DNA of 64,000 bases from Stenotrophomonas sp. SAU14A_NAIMI4_8. GTDB taxonomy: Bacteria > Pseudomonadota > Gammaproteobacteria > Xanthomonadales > Xanthomonadaceae. Positions within the stretch are counted from its first letter, which is position 1, and each line of letters opens with the position of its first letter. The notes below the pieces were generated by a model. The model saw only the letters and a list, made by a program, of their open reading frames with translations. It was not told where the DNA came from and ran no database searches. The translations under genes were made by a program, and so were the position numbers. The stretch is taken from positions 2,273,680-2,337,679 of the forward strand of contig NZ_CP025999.1 in the NCBI RefSeq assembly GCF_003086695.1. The letters run 5' to 3'. Positions 1 to 8,366 of this stretch are shown one piece after another.

Positions 1-70
1 AACTGCTGCGCCTGGGCACCGCCCGGTAGAGTCGCGCTTGCTCGACTGCAATGCGTGACGGCCAAGAAGC

Positions 71-270
71 ATCCACGCATGGCGTGGATCTACCGCGGCT
101 ATGCCATCCACGCATGGCGTGGATCTACCGCGGCTATGCCATCCACGCATGGCGTGGATCTACCAGGGAGCCATGCATGGGATGGACCGACGACGGCGAG
201 CCGATCGGCATCCTCGCATGGCGTGGATCGACAACCGCCGCATCCAGTAGATCCACGCCATGCGTGGATG
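71..270. repeat. Tandem palindromic REP array (35-bp unit)
   Basis: Three head-to-tail copies of a 35-bp unit start at 71, 106 and 141. Each contains the palindrome ATCCACGC-ATG-GCGTGGAT followed by CTACC. A degenerate copy lies at about 210-230 and an inverted copy beginning GTAG at 247-270. The GTAG/CTAC-bounded hairpin is the hallmark of Stenotrophomonas REP elements. No gene is supported in positions 1-330. Confidence 0.85.
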
Positions 271-282
271 GCTTCCATTCAT

Positions 283-322
283 GGGGTCAGAGCCCTTTCC
301 TCGCGGAAAGGGATCTGACCCC
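283..322. terminator. Long hairpin downstream of the heme receptor gene
   Basis: An 18-bp stem with one mismatch (left arm 283-300, right arm 305-322) and a TCGC loop lies 9 bp beyond the stop of the minus-strand receptor gene. The arms begin GGGGTCAGA and end TCTGACCCC. There is no clear T-run, so it may be a dispersed palindrome that also stops transcription or protects the mRNA end. Confidence 0.55.
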
Positions 323-330
323 TGCCCGGC

Positions 331-2700
331 TTACAGGAAGTCGTAGCTGAGGGTGAAGCGCACGTTACGGCCCGGCTGCGACCAGCGGCCGATACCTTCG
401 TAGCTGGTGGCACCCTGGAAGATGGCGGTGCCGCCACCGGCGGTGCGCACGCGGTTCCACAGGTAGTATTCCTTGTTGAACACGTTGTAGACACCGGCGG
501 TCAGGTGGATGCGCGGGGTGATGCTGTAGCTGCCGAACACGTCCAGCAGGGTGTATTCGCGCGCCTTGTAGGCATACAGCGGCAGCACTTCGGCGCCGTA
601 GCTGGCGTTGGTCACGCTCAGGCCGTAATCGGACGGGTCCTTGCGGTCCTGGTGGGTGACATTGGCGGTCACGCTCCAGCGCCGCGACGGGGCGTTGTAG
701 GTCAGCCCGGCCACGGCCTTGGCCGGAATGATGCTGGCCAGCGGACGGCCGTCATTGTCGGTGCCTTCGTTATACGAATAGGCCATGCGCGCCAGCCAGT
801 CGTCGGCCAGCAGCCACAGGCCCTCGGCCTCCACGCCCTTCACCACCACTTCGCCGCGGTTGATCGGCATGGTGTAGGTATAGCCATTGGTGACCGTGGT
901 GACACCGCGCACGGTGGTGCTGTACTGGGTGCCGGCATCGCCGACGAACTGGGCGGTGTCGATGAAGTTGCTGTACTTGTCACGGAACAGCGACACGCCC
1001 AGGCGCAGGCGATCACTCTGGTAGCGCCAGCCCAGTTCCAGGTTCAGGCTGCGCTCGGCGTCCAGGTCCGGGTTGCTCTTGCCATCGGGCACGGTGACCG
1101 TGGCGCCGTCGGAAACCCGGGTGACTTCGGTCGTGGACGAGGTGCCGTACATGTCGTTCACACCGGGTGCGCGGAAGCCACGGCCCACCTGGGTCCACAG
1201 CGACTGGGTATCGGTGAACTTGAACTCGGCGCCCAGGTTCCAGGTCGGCGCCGCGAACTTCGAGGTGCCCACGCTGCCGCCGTCATCCACATAGCCAGAA
1301 TCACCGTTGCCACCGGCCGAGGTTTCGGGAGTGTACTTGTAGCTGTCGTAGCGCAGGCCACCGGTCAGGCTCAGGCGATCATCCAGCAGGCGCACGCGGT
1401 CGCGCACGTAGGCGGTCAGGTCGGTTTCCTTGGTGTCCGGCCACAGCGACGGGTCGGTATCGCGGGTGAACAGCGCGCCATCGTTGCCCCAGCGCGTATC
1501 CACCGAGTTCCAGTGGATCTTCGCCTGCTGCCACGCTGCGCCGTACACCAGGTCATGGCGCACGCCGCCGGCTTCGATGCTCTTGTCGAAATCCAGCGCC
1601 ACGCGGTTGCGCTTCTGCGTATCCCAGCGGTCTTCCTGGCGCGCACACGGTGCGGCCACCGAGCAGCGCGTGCCATAGGTGGCCGCCGTGCCGTTGGCCA
1701 CCAGCACGTTGGTCTGGCCCTGGATGTAGTTCTTCTGGTGGTCGGCGGTGGCTTCCAGACTGTCGAACAGCGCGTTGTTGGCGCGCCAGGTGTACTTCAG
1801 GCCGTAGCGGTCGCGGTCGCTGCGGTCTTCGGCGCTGCGGAAGTAATACGAACCCACGCCATCGCTGCGGGTCCAGTTGTCCACGTCATTGGTAGCGCGG
1901 GCGCGCTCGTAGACGATGCCCAGCGTCTGCGTGTCGGTGGCCAGGAAGTTGACCTTGGCCAGCAGGTTGTCGCTCTCGCGGTCCACCGGGTCCGGCGTGC
2001 GGCGGTCCGGGCCCAGCTGGGCGCGGGTGGTGTCGTACCACGATTCGGTTTCGTGGCCATCGCGCTTGGTGTACACCAGCAGCGATTCGAAACGGCCGGT
2101 GCGGTTGGCGAAGGTCAACGAACCCATGTTCTCGTCGCTGGAACCGGTGTAGCCGTACTTCACCGAACCAAAGCTATCGTTGCCGCTGGCCTTCAGGAAG
2201 TCGGACGGGTCCTTGGTGGTGAACATGACTGCACCACTGAGCGCGCCGCTGCCGGCGGTGATCGCATCGGCACCCTTGATGATTTCTACGCTCTTCACCG
2301 CTTCCAGGTCGACGCTGCCGCGACCGGAACGGAAGAATTCATAGGGCTGGTAGGTGCCCGGGTCCATGCTCTGCGGGAAGCTGAGGCCGTCCAGGGTGAT
2401 GGCCACGCGGTCCGATTCCAGGCCACGGATGTTGAAACCATTGAAGCCGGCGCGGCCCAGATCGACCATCTCCACGCCCGGCACGTAACGGATGGCGTCT
2501 TCCATGCTCTGCGCACCCTGCTGCTGCAGGGTCTTGGCCGAGAGCGTGGTGACGTTCTGGTTGTCGGATTTCTTGCGTGTTTCGGTCACCTGGATGGTAT
2601 CCAGGGTGCTGTCCGCATCGGCGCTGGCCGCACGGGAGACAACGGGAAGCGAGAGGCTGGTAGCTACCGCCAGCGCAAGCAGGGAAGGTGAAAGGTGCAT
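331..2700 (-). CDS. TonB-dependent receptor, hemoglobin/heme family
   Basis: This 789-residue outer-membrane receptor is predicted to import heme or a heme-protein ligand with TonB energy. It has a signal peptide (about residues 1-25), a TonB-box-like stretch DTIQV, a plug domain with the AIRYVPGVEM and NIRGLESDRV segments, and a C-terminal 22-strand barrel ending in the typical FTLSYDFL. A FRAP motif (GRGFRAPGVNDMYG) followed by NPDLDAE matches the FRAP/NPNL boxes of heme receptors. It is the last gene of a four-gene minus-strand run (DUF4198, EF-hand, ApbE/DUF2271, receptor) that starts behind a Fur-like site. A 147-bp gap separates it from the ApbE gene, so it could have its own promoter. 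The family is secure; the ligand is inferred. Confidence 0.88.
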   Translation of the reverse strand: MHLSPSLLALAVATSLSLPVVSRAASADADSTLDTIQVTETRKKSDNQNVTTLSAKTLQQQGAQSMEDAIRYVPGVEMVDLGRAGFNGFNIRGLESDRVAITLDGLSFPQSMDPGTYQPYEFFRSGRGSVDLEAVKSVEIIKGADAITAGSGALSGAVMFTTKDPSDFLKASGNDSFGSVKYGYTGSSDENMGSLTFANRTGRFESLLVYTKRDGHETESWYDTTRAQLGPDRRTPDPVDRESDNLLAKVNFLATDTQTLGIVYERARATNDVDNWTRSDGVGSYYFRSAEDRSDRDRYGLKYTWRANNALFDSLEATADHQKNYIQGQTNVLVANGTAATYGTRCSVAAPCARQEDRWDTQKRNRVALDFDKSIEAGGVRHDLVYGAAWQQAKIHWNSVDTRWGNDGALFTRDTDPSLWPDTKETDLTAYVRDRVRLLDDRLSLTGGLRYDSYKYTPETSAGGNGDSGYVDDGGSVGTSKFAAPTWNLGAEFKFTDTQSLWTQVGRGFRAPGVNDMYGTSSTTEVTRVSDGATVTVPDGKSNPDLDAERSLNLELGWRYQSDRLRLGVSLFRDKYSNFIDTAQFVGDAGTQYSTTVRGVTTVTNGYTYTMPINRGEVVVKGVEAEGLWLLADDWLARMAYSYNEGTDNDGRPLASIIPAKAVAGLTYNAPSRRWSVTANVTHQDRKDPSDYGLSVTNASYGAEVLPLYAYKAREYTLLDVFGSYSITPRIHLTAGVYNVFNKEYYLWNRVRTAGGGTAIFQGATSYEGIGRWSQPGRNVRFTLSYDFL

Positions 2701-2847
2701 GGATGACTCCGCAGAGGGGTGGAAAGGGGCGTTCCGTCGCTCCGGTTGGAGCGGCGTTGGTTTCCTGGCTGCGGGGCGCCATGGTGATGGCGTTGCGTGC
2801 GTTGCTGGGAAGGGGTACTGAACGTTCGAGGCAAGGCAGGACCGCGG

Positions 2848-4308
2848 CTAGCGCCCGGTCAGGTGCAGACTGAGCGTGCCGATCTCGCTCTGGCCGCGGT
2901 GCTGGCTGTCCAGCGCCCTGCCCTGTTTCAGCGTGAACGGCAATGACAGAAACTCATGCCCACCGGCCTGGCGCGCGGCTTCGACCTGCAGCAGATACTC
3001 GCCATCGGCGACGGTACTGCCACGGTCGTCGCGCCCATCCCAGGCCAGCGAATACGCGCCGGGCAAGCGCGTGGGCCGCGCGATGCCCTGGATCGCGGGC
3101 AGATCATCGCGGCCATAGCGCCGCCACCATTGCGGCAGCGACTGCAGGTACCGCGAGCGCGTGCCCAGCACCAGCAGCTGGCGCACCGGCGTGCCATCGG
3201 TCGTGGTCACCCACAGCGCCAGGTACGGCGCGAAATAGCGCTCGGCCGCGATCTGCGGAATCTGGTAGTCCACCACCAGCCGCTCCTCGTTCGCCGCGCG
3301 CGGTGGTTCGTCGGCAAGCAATGCCGGCCAGCGCTGCGACACGAACGGAATGCCGGTATCACTCAACACAAATGCGGCGACGTCCGGCAGTGCATCGGCC
3401 AGGGCCAGCCCATCGCGGATCGGCATGACCGACAGCGCGGTGGCCAGCACGTCGGCGCTGGCCGCATCGGGCGCCACCACGGTCGCGGCGGGCGCGAACT
3501 GCATGGGCCAGCCCGAGAACGGGTCCAGGATATGGCTGTAGTGGCGCCGGCCCACGGTGTAGCCGCGCGTGGCATGGCCACTGCCGGCAATGGCGCCGTC
3601 GCGCAGGGCCAGCGTGGCCAGCGTGGCGCCGTTATCCCGCGGGCGGCGCGCATCGGCCACCCCAACCTGCCACGGCGCGGTTTCTCCGGCGGCCTGCCAG
3701 TAGCGCGCATCGCCACCGATATCGATCTTGATGGCACGCGCTGCCGGTGCGGCCTTGCGCGCCACATCCATCGCCCGGTCCAGTATGTAGCCCTTGGCCA
3801 CGCCGTCCACGTCGAACACCACCGCCTCGGGGCGGGTCAGCGCACCACTGCGCGCCGGCTCGAACTCGGCCTGTGCGGCAGCCGAGGCCAATGCACGCAG
3901 TTCATCGCGCGGCGGCAGCACGCCGCTGGTCGCGGCCTGGCGCCAGCGCTCGGCCACCCGGCCCAGCCGGCAACTGAAGATGCCCTCGCTGCGCTGCCGC
4001 CAGTGCTCGCACAACTGCAGCACCGCACGCAGATCGGGCGACACCGCCTGCGCGCCGCTGCGCGTATTGAACCGGCTCAACTCACTGTCATCGCGCCAGC
4101 GGCTGAGCACACCGTCCAGACGCGCGGTCTCGGCCAGCACGGCCTGCAACGCGGCCTGCGCAGGCGCCTCGCTGGCGTCCACGCTGATATCCAGCGAGGT
4201 GCCCAGCACATCGTCGCGATGGAAGATCTGCGGTGCGGCCACGGCCGCGGGCACGGCAAGCCAGCTCGCGGCCAGGGCCAGCAGCAGGCGGGAGGTACGA
4301 CGGAACAT
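2848..4308 (-). CDS. ApbE-type FAD:protein FMN transferase fused to DUF2271
   Basis: The protein has 486 residues. Residues about 25-310 form an ApbE domain, which attaches FMN covalently to threonine of exported flavoproteins. It carries the signature DVDGVAKGYILDRAMD and the metal-site segment ASADVLATAL. The C-terminal ~150 residues match DUF2271 (YLALWVTTTDG, SLAWDGRDDRG). The N-terminus FRRTSRLLLALAASWLAVPAA is a signal peptide, so it works in the periplasm. I chose the ATG at 4308; a TTG at 4317 is less likely. It sits between the EF-hand gene and the heme receptor gene, in line with ApbE/DUF2271 genes found in iron-uptake loci. No flavin-accepting PepSY reductase is in this operon, so its target is unclear. 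Confidence 0.88.
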   Translation of the reverse strand: MFRRTSRLLLALAASWLAVPAAVAAPQIFHRDDVLGTSLDISVDASEAPAQAALQAVLAETARLDGVLSRWRDDSELSRFNTRSGAQAVSPDLRAVLQLCEHWRQRSEGIFSCRLGRVAERWRQAATSGVLPPRDELRALASAAAQAEFEPARSGALTRPEAVVFDVDGVAKGYILDRAMDVARKAAPAARAIKIDIGGDARYWQAAGETAPWQVGVADARRPRDNGATLATLALRDGAIAGSGHATRGYTVGRRHYSHILDPFSGWPMQFAPAATVVAPDAASADVLATALSVMPIRDGLALADALPDVAAFVLSDTGIPFVSQRWPALLADEPPRAANEERLVVDYQIPQIAAERYFAPYLALWVTTTDGTPVRQLLVLGTRSRYLQSLPQWWRRYGRDDLPAIQGIARPTRLPGAYSLAWDGRDDRGSTVADGEYLLQVEAARQAGGHEFLSLPFTLKQGRALDSQHRGQSEIGTLSLHLTGR

Positions 4309-4377
4309 GGGAAGCAACTCGGGAGTGCGCGGAAATCCGCAACAACGGGGCCCGTGGCAACGGGCCCCGCACAGGAC

Positions 4378-5283
4378 TCAGCGGCGCGGCGCAGCCGGCG
4401 GCGGCAGTGCCGCATCGGTCGCATCGACCACGCCATCCTTGTTGCGATCGGCGGTATCGAACAGTCGCTTGCCCGACACCTGGTACTCGGCGAAGGTCAT
4501 TTCGCCGCTCTTGTCGGCATCGAGCACGCCGAAGCGCACGTGCACCTGGCGATCATCGCCCTGGGTAAGGGAGGCGGCGCGCCGGTCCAGGCGCTCTTCA
4601 AACTCGCCCAGGTATTCATCCAGCGAAAGGCGGCCGTCGCCACTGCGATCGGTGCGCGCGAACTGCTCGTCGCGGGCCTTGTCGAACTCGGCCTTGTCCA
4701 CCTTGCCATCGCCATTGCCGTCGTACAGCTCCAGGAAGCCTTCGGCGGTGTGGCTGGTGGGCATGTTCAAGCGGCTGCGGCGATTGTCGAAGCGCTGCGC
4801 ACCAGCGGCGGTGCGGGCTTCGGTGCCACCGGCGGCCGGCGCGGCCTTGTCCTTGCCACGGCTGGCCAGCGCCTTCTGCCCGCCCTGCCAGGTCTTTTCG
4901 CCAGCGGCGTCGAACTCGGCGCGCGACACGCTGCCATCCTTGTCGGTGTCCAGTGCGGCGAAACGGGCACGGGTCTGTTCGACCTGGCCGGCACGCTCGC
5001 GTTCGATCTCGGCGGTCATGCGCTGGTCGAACTCGGCCACATACTCGTCTTCGTCCACCGTGCCGTTCTTGTTGCTGTCGGTGGCATCGAAACGGGCGCG
5101 GCGGAACGCCTCGAACTCGGCCCAGGTGACCTTGCCGTCGGCATTGTCATCATGTTCGGCGATGAACGCGGTGACATTGTTGCCATGGCCGCCGACCAGC
5201 GGGCGCGGGGCGGACTGCGCGTGGACAGCGGACGACAGCAGCAGCGTGCAGACGCACGCACTGGCAAGCAGGGTGATCTTCAT
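4378..5283 (-). CDS. Exported EF-hand calcium-binding protein
   Basis: This 301-residue protein has a signal peptide (MKITLLASACVCTLLLSSAV) and about seven EF-hand-like loops, including DDNADGKVTWAEF, DSNKNGTVDEDEY, DTDKDGSVSRAEF, DGNGDGKVDKAEF, DRSGDGRLSLDEY, DADKSGEMTFAEY and DRNKDGVVD. The regular spacing of Asp/Asn/Gly residues supports calcium or other divalent metal binding in the periplasm. It lies 30 bp downstream of the DUF4198 gene and 69 bp before the ApbE gene, so it is probably cotranscribed. Its exact role in the iron operon is unknown; buffering or sensing of metal is a guess. Confidence 0.85.
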   Translation of the reverse strand: MKITLLASACVCTLLLSSAVHAQSAPRPLVGGHGNNVTAFIAEHDDNADGKVTWAEFEAFRRARFDATDSNKNGTVDEDEYVAEFDQRMTAEIERERAGQVEQTRARFAALDTDKDGSVSRAEFDAAGEKTWQGGQKALASRGKDKAAPAAGGTEARTAAGAQRFDNRRSRLNMPTSHTAEGFLELYDGNGDGKVDKAEFDKARDEQFARTDRSGDGRLSLDEYLGEFEERLDRRAASLTQGDDRQVHVRFGVLDADKSGEMTFAEYQVSGKRLFDTADRNKDGVVDATDAALPPPAAPRR

Positions 5284-5313
5284 GGTGACCTCAGGAACGA
5301 ACGATGGAAGGGA

Positions 5314-6111
5314 TCAGGGGTTCAACACGCGGAAGCTGAGCGTGTAGCTGTTGCTGTACTCGGCCACCGCGGCCCCGGCCGGCGCGGCCGTGCGGTGGCG
5401 GGTCAGCGCAATCCAGGTGCCGGCAGCTGTCAGCGGGAACCTTCCATGGCCCTTGGCGTCGGTGGTGACGGTCACCACCTGCGGTGTGCGGTCACTGCCC
5501 CAGACCGCCTCGGTGATCTCGATCTTCTGGTTGGCCAGCGGCGCGCCGTCGTATTGGGCGATGAACTCGAACGCCTCGCCCACGTACAGATCATTGGGAT
5601 GGGTGACCGGCACCAGCTCGATGCCCTGGTTGTGCGGCGCCAGCGCGGCACGGTCGGGGTTGCCGGCCGTCACGTACGTCTCGGCCAGCGTGCGCGACTG
5701 GAAATCGGAAATGACCTTGGCCCCGGCCGGAATCTTCACCGCCGGATCGCGCGAGCTTTCGCGCTTGCCATTGATTTCCCACGTGCGGAACAGTGCGCCC
5801 AGGCGTTGGCCGGTGCTCAGCCGGTAGGTGCCCGTGCCCGCCGGCAGCGTGTACTCGGCCACGGTGCGGGTCTTCATCACCTGCGCAGGCAGCGCGGTGG
5901 TCCTGCCGTCCGGGCCGGTTACGCTGAACTGGCTATCGTCGAACGCGGTTTCGGGCACGAAGAAGACTTCGGCGAACGAGGCGTCCAGCGCCACCGTCTG
6001 CCCCGCACGCGGTGCATAGGTGCTCGGCGACAGGTACGGCGTGTGGGCAAGAACAGGCTGGACAAACGCCAGTCCAAACGCCGCGAACGCGGCGAGGGAA
6101 CGCATCTTCAT
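5314..6111 (-). CDS. DUF4198 exported protein
   Basis: This 265-residue protein has a clear signal peptide followed by mature AHTPYLSPSTY. The sequence matches DUF4198, a β-sandwich periplasmic family often found with TonB receptors and metal-uptake genes: a His near the mature N-terminus, a central YVGEAFEFIAQYDGAPL segment, and a C-terminal GTWIALTRH block. The frame is open further upstream, but the ATG at 6111 directly precedes the signal peptide, so that start is preferred. It is the first gene of the iron-responsive run. A Fur-like site lies 75 bp upstream of its start. Confidence 0.82.
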   Translation of the reverse strand: MKMRSLAAFAAFGLAFVQPVLAHTPYLSPSTYAPRAGQTVALDASFAEVFFVPETAFDDSQFSVTGPDGRTTALPAQVMKTRTVAEYTLPAGTGTYRLSTGQRLGALFRTWEINGKRESSRDPAVKIPAGAKVISDFQSRTLAETYVTAGNPDRAALAPHNQGIELVPVTHPNDLYVGEAFEFIAQYDGAPLANQKIEITEAVWGSDRTPQVVTVTTDAKGHGRFPLTAAGTWIALTRHRTAAPAGAAVAEYSNSYTLSFRVLNP

Positions 6112-6185
6112 GGGAACTGTCTCGTCAGTGAGCGTGGGCGCTGGCGAGACGGACGTCCGGGGCTGGCGGACGGCATCGTATGGCA

Positions 6186-6204
6186 AATGTGAATCGTTAT
6201 CAAT
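6186..6204 (-). promoter_or_regulatory. Putative Fur box before the DUF4198-to-heme-receptor operon
   Basis: AATGTGAATCGTTATCAAT agrees at 15 of 19 positions with the E. coli-type Fur consensus AATGATAATCATTATCATT. It lies in the 218-bp gap between the divergent DUF4198 gene (start 6111) and the GAF gene (start 6330). Iron repression of the minus-strand operon is the natural reading. Confidence 0.6.
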
Positions 6205-6329
6205 ACGTGAAGTGCGTCGCTTGCATTCGGTGCGCATCGTTGCGTATCAGCTCGAGCGCGCATGGCCGTTGACGGCGCGCGAACGCAGGTGCTCTAGCAT
6301 GGGCCGACCCCGGTAGTTACAGGAACACC

Positions 6330-7265
6330 ATGACCGAGCGCTTCACCCCGTCCACGGACGAAATCGAACGCCAGCGTGCGCTCGATGCCCTGCACATTGT
6401 CGGCAGCCTGCCCGAGCCGGCCTACGATGACATCGTGAAAGTGGCCGCCGCCGTATGCGGCACGCCGATGGCCCTGGTCACTCTGATTGATCGCGACCGC
6501 CAGTGGTTCAAGGCCCGCACCGGCCTGGACGGCAGCCAGACCGACCGCGATGTAGCGGTCTGCGACCATGCAATCCGCGAGCCCAGCCAGCTGCTGGAAG
6601 TCGGTGATCTAAGCCAGGACGCGCGCTTTGCCGACAACCCGGTGCTGAAGGAGATCGGCGCACGCTTCTACGCCGGCATGCCCTTGGTGACCGGCAGCGG
6701 TGCGGCGGTGGGCAGTGTGTGCGTGGTCGACTTGTCACCGCGCTCGCTTACCCCGGTGCAACGCGAGGCCCTGCAGGCGCTCGCCCGCTTGACCATGAAC
6801 TTGATGGAAGCGCGCAGCCGCGAACGCGAACAGGAAGTGGTGGCCCTGCTGGAACAGACGGTCGCCGCCGAGCCCATCGGCACTGACACCGCTGCGGCGG
6901 GCACGCCCTACACCATCGTGATCCTGGAACTGCAGGATCTGGCCGCGCTGGCCGAACAGCTGGGCGAGCGCGGCCTGGACCGCCAGTTGCAGCAGTTGGA
7001 TGCGGCGCTGGAGCGTTGCCTGCAGGCCGAGCGTGGCGACAGCATCAACCGGGTTACCGGCAGCGGCGAGTTCATTGCCGTGCTGGGCTCCGACCAGGCC
7101 GATGCCACCCTGCATGCGCTGCAGGGCGTGGCCGATGAAGCCGCCAGCCGCCTCGGCCGCCCGTTGCTGCTGGGCGCGGCCACCGGCACCCGCGACGAGA
7201 ACACCACCGCGGTGTTCGTGCGCGCTGATCAGGCGCTGGCCATCGCCAAGGACGCGCGCGGCTAA
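6330..7265 (+). CDS. GAF-domain protein with a degenerate GGDEF domain
   Basis: The protein has 311 residues. Residues about 15-165 form a GAF domain (VTLIDRDRQWFKARTGLD, CDHAIREPSQLLEVGDL, YAGMPLVTGSGAAVGSVCVVD). Residues about 190-311 keep the GGDEF fold, but the active-site loop reads GSGEF at 244-248 in place of GGDEF. The usual C-terminal RADQAL-x3-AK segment is retained. It is therefore unlikely to make c-di-GMP and more likely acts as a sensory or binding partner. There is no transmembrane segment, so it is cytoplasmic. An AGGA ribosome site precedes the ATG. Its stop overlaps the tail of the convergent LysR gene by 4 bp. Confidence 0.8.
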   Translation: MTERFTPSTDEIERQRALDALHIVGSLPEPAYDDIVKVAAAVCGTPMALVTLIDRDRQWFKARTGLDGSQTDRDVAVCDHAIREPSQLLEVGDLSQDARFADNPVLKEIGARFYAGMPLVTGSGAAVGSVCVVDLSPRSLTPVQREALQALARLTMNLMEARSREREQEVVALLEQTVAAEPIGTDTAAAGTPYTIVILELQDLAALAEQLGERGLDRQLQQLDAALERCLQAERGDSINRVTGSGEFIAVLGSDQADATLHALQGVADEAASRLGRPLLLGAATGTRDENTTAVFVRADQALAIAKDARG

Positions 7266-8176
7266 TCGGCGTTGGCGTAGCGCCAGGCCACCGTGCTGCG
7301 CAGGTGCTGCAGCAGGTGGTCCAGGAACACACGCACGCGCGGGGCCAGCTGCTTTCCCGAGCCATGCACCGCGCTCAACGGAGATGTTGCCAGGGCGTGG
7401 TCGGGTAGCACTTCCACCAGGCGCCCGGCCTGCAGGTCTTCGGCCACGTCCCAGATCGATTTGCGGGCTATGCCGGCGCCCTGCAGCGCCATCAGGTGCG
7501 CGGCCTCGCCGTCATCGCACAGCGTGCTGGCCTGCAGCGGCAGTGCCAGCGCGGCATCGCCCTGGCCGAAGCGCCAGTGGCTGACCGGCGGGCTGCCCGA
7601 GGCAATGCAGTCGTGCTGCTGCAGATCGGCAATGCTGCGCGGCATGCCGCGCCGTTGCAGGTAGTCCGGCGATGCGCACAGCACCCGCCGGTTCGGCGCC
7701 AGTTGCCGGGCGACCAGGCGCGAATCATCCAGCGTGCCATAGCGCAGGGCCAGCTCGATGCCCTCGCCCACCAGATCCACGATCTCGTCGCGCAGCGACA
7801 GATGCACGCGCACGCCGGGGTGTGCCATCTGGAACCGCCGCACCGCCGGCACCACGTGGCGCCGCCCGAAACCATTCGGGGCGGTGACCCGCAGCACGCC
7901 GGCGACCAGGTCCTGGCGCTGCGCCAGCGCCGCTTCGGCCGCTTCCACCGCCTGCAGCACCTGGCGGCAATGCTGGTGGAACAGGCTGCCCTCGTCGGTC
8001 AGCGAGACCCGGCGCGTGCTGCGGTTGAGCAAGCGCACCTGCAACCGCCGCTCCAGCGCTGACAGCCGCTTGCTGACCACCGCCAGCGACACACCCAGGT
8101 CACGTGCGGCGGCCGACAGGCTTCCGCCATGCACGATGCGATCGAAGGTGCGCAGCTCTCCCAGGTCTTCGATCAC
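7262..8176 (-). CDS. LysR-family transcriptional regulator
   Basis: The protein has 304 residues with a GTG start. The N-terminal winged helix-turn-helix spans about residues 5-65 (SLSAAARDLGVSLAVVSKRLSALERRL) and is followed by a LysR substrate-binding domain (LRVTAPNGFGRRHVVPA). It is divergent from the gluconate-dehydrogenase-like operon at 8367, across a 190-bp gap that contains palindromes, so that operon is its likely target. Its inducer cannot be read from sequence. Confidence 0.9.
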   Translation of the reverse strand: MIEDLGELRTFDRIVHGGSLSAAARDLGVSLAVVSKRLSALERRLQVRLLNRSTRRVSLTDEGSLFHQHCRQVLQAVEAAEAALAQRQDLVAGVLRVTAPNGFGRRHVVPAVRRFQMAHPGVRVHLSLRDEIVDLVGEGIELALRYGTLDDSRLVARQLAPNRRVLCASPDYLQRRGMPRSIADLQQHDCIASGSPPVSHWRFGQGDAALALPLQASTLCDDGEAAHLMALQGAGIARKSIWDVAEDLQAGRLVEVLPDHALATSPLSAVHGSGKQLAPRVRVFLDHLLQHLRSTVAWRYANAD

Positions 8177-8248
8177 CGCGATTCTTTCCTTTCAGGCAAC
8201 AGCACCTTTCCCATATTGCCATTCCGGAAAGCATCACGCAGCAACACA

Positions 8249-8262
8249 ATGGATCGATCCAT
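8249..8262. promoter_or_regulatory. Perfect palindrome in the LysR/dehydrogenase intergenic region
   Basis: ATGGATCGATCCAT is a perfect 14-bp palindrome between the divergent LysR gene and the dehydrogenase operon. About 40 bp to its left, TTTCC...GGAAA (about 8209-8230) forms a second dyad around an AT-rich core. Either could be the LysR operator; position is the only support. Confidence 0.3.
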
Positions 8263-8366
8263 GTCGGCCGGGGAGCGGTCGGCGCCGGGCCCGATGTCGA
8301 GCACGCCACCGCGACAGGACGCGCGCGAAGCTGTGCACCAGCCACCCCACAGGTAGCCACCCCGCA

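Noticed and set aside
51..350. Small protein genes in the first 350 bp
   Set aside because: The frames are made of the 35-bp palindromic repeat and change frame with it; no signal of coding.
505..2691. Long open frame on the plus strand opposite the heme receptor gene
   Set aside because: It mirrors a clear TonB receptor, has no recognisable domain, and is rich in residues produced by reading high-GC codons backwards.
2956..6192. Open frame of over 1000 codons on the plus strand opposite the ApbE, EF-hand and DUF4198 genes
   Set aside because: It spans three well-supported minus-strand genes and their gaps; its composition (Ala, Arg, Gly, His repeats) is typical of antisense frames in GC-rich DNA.
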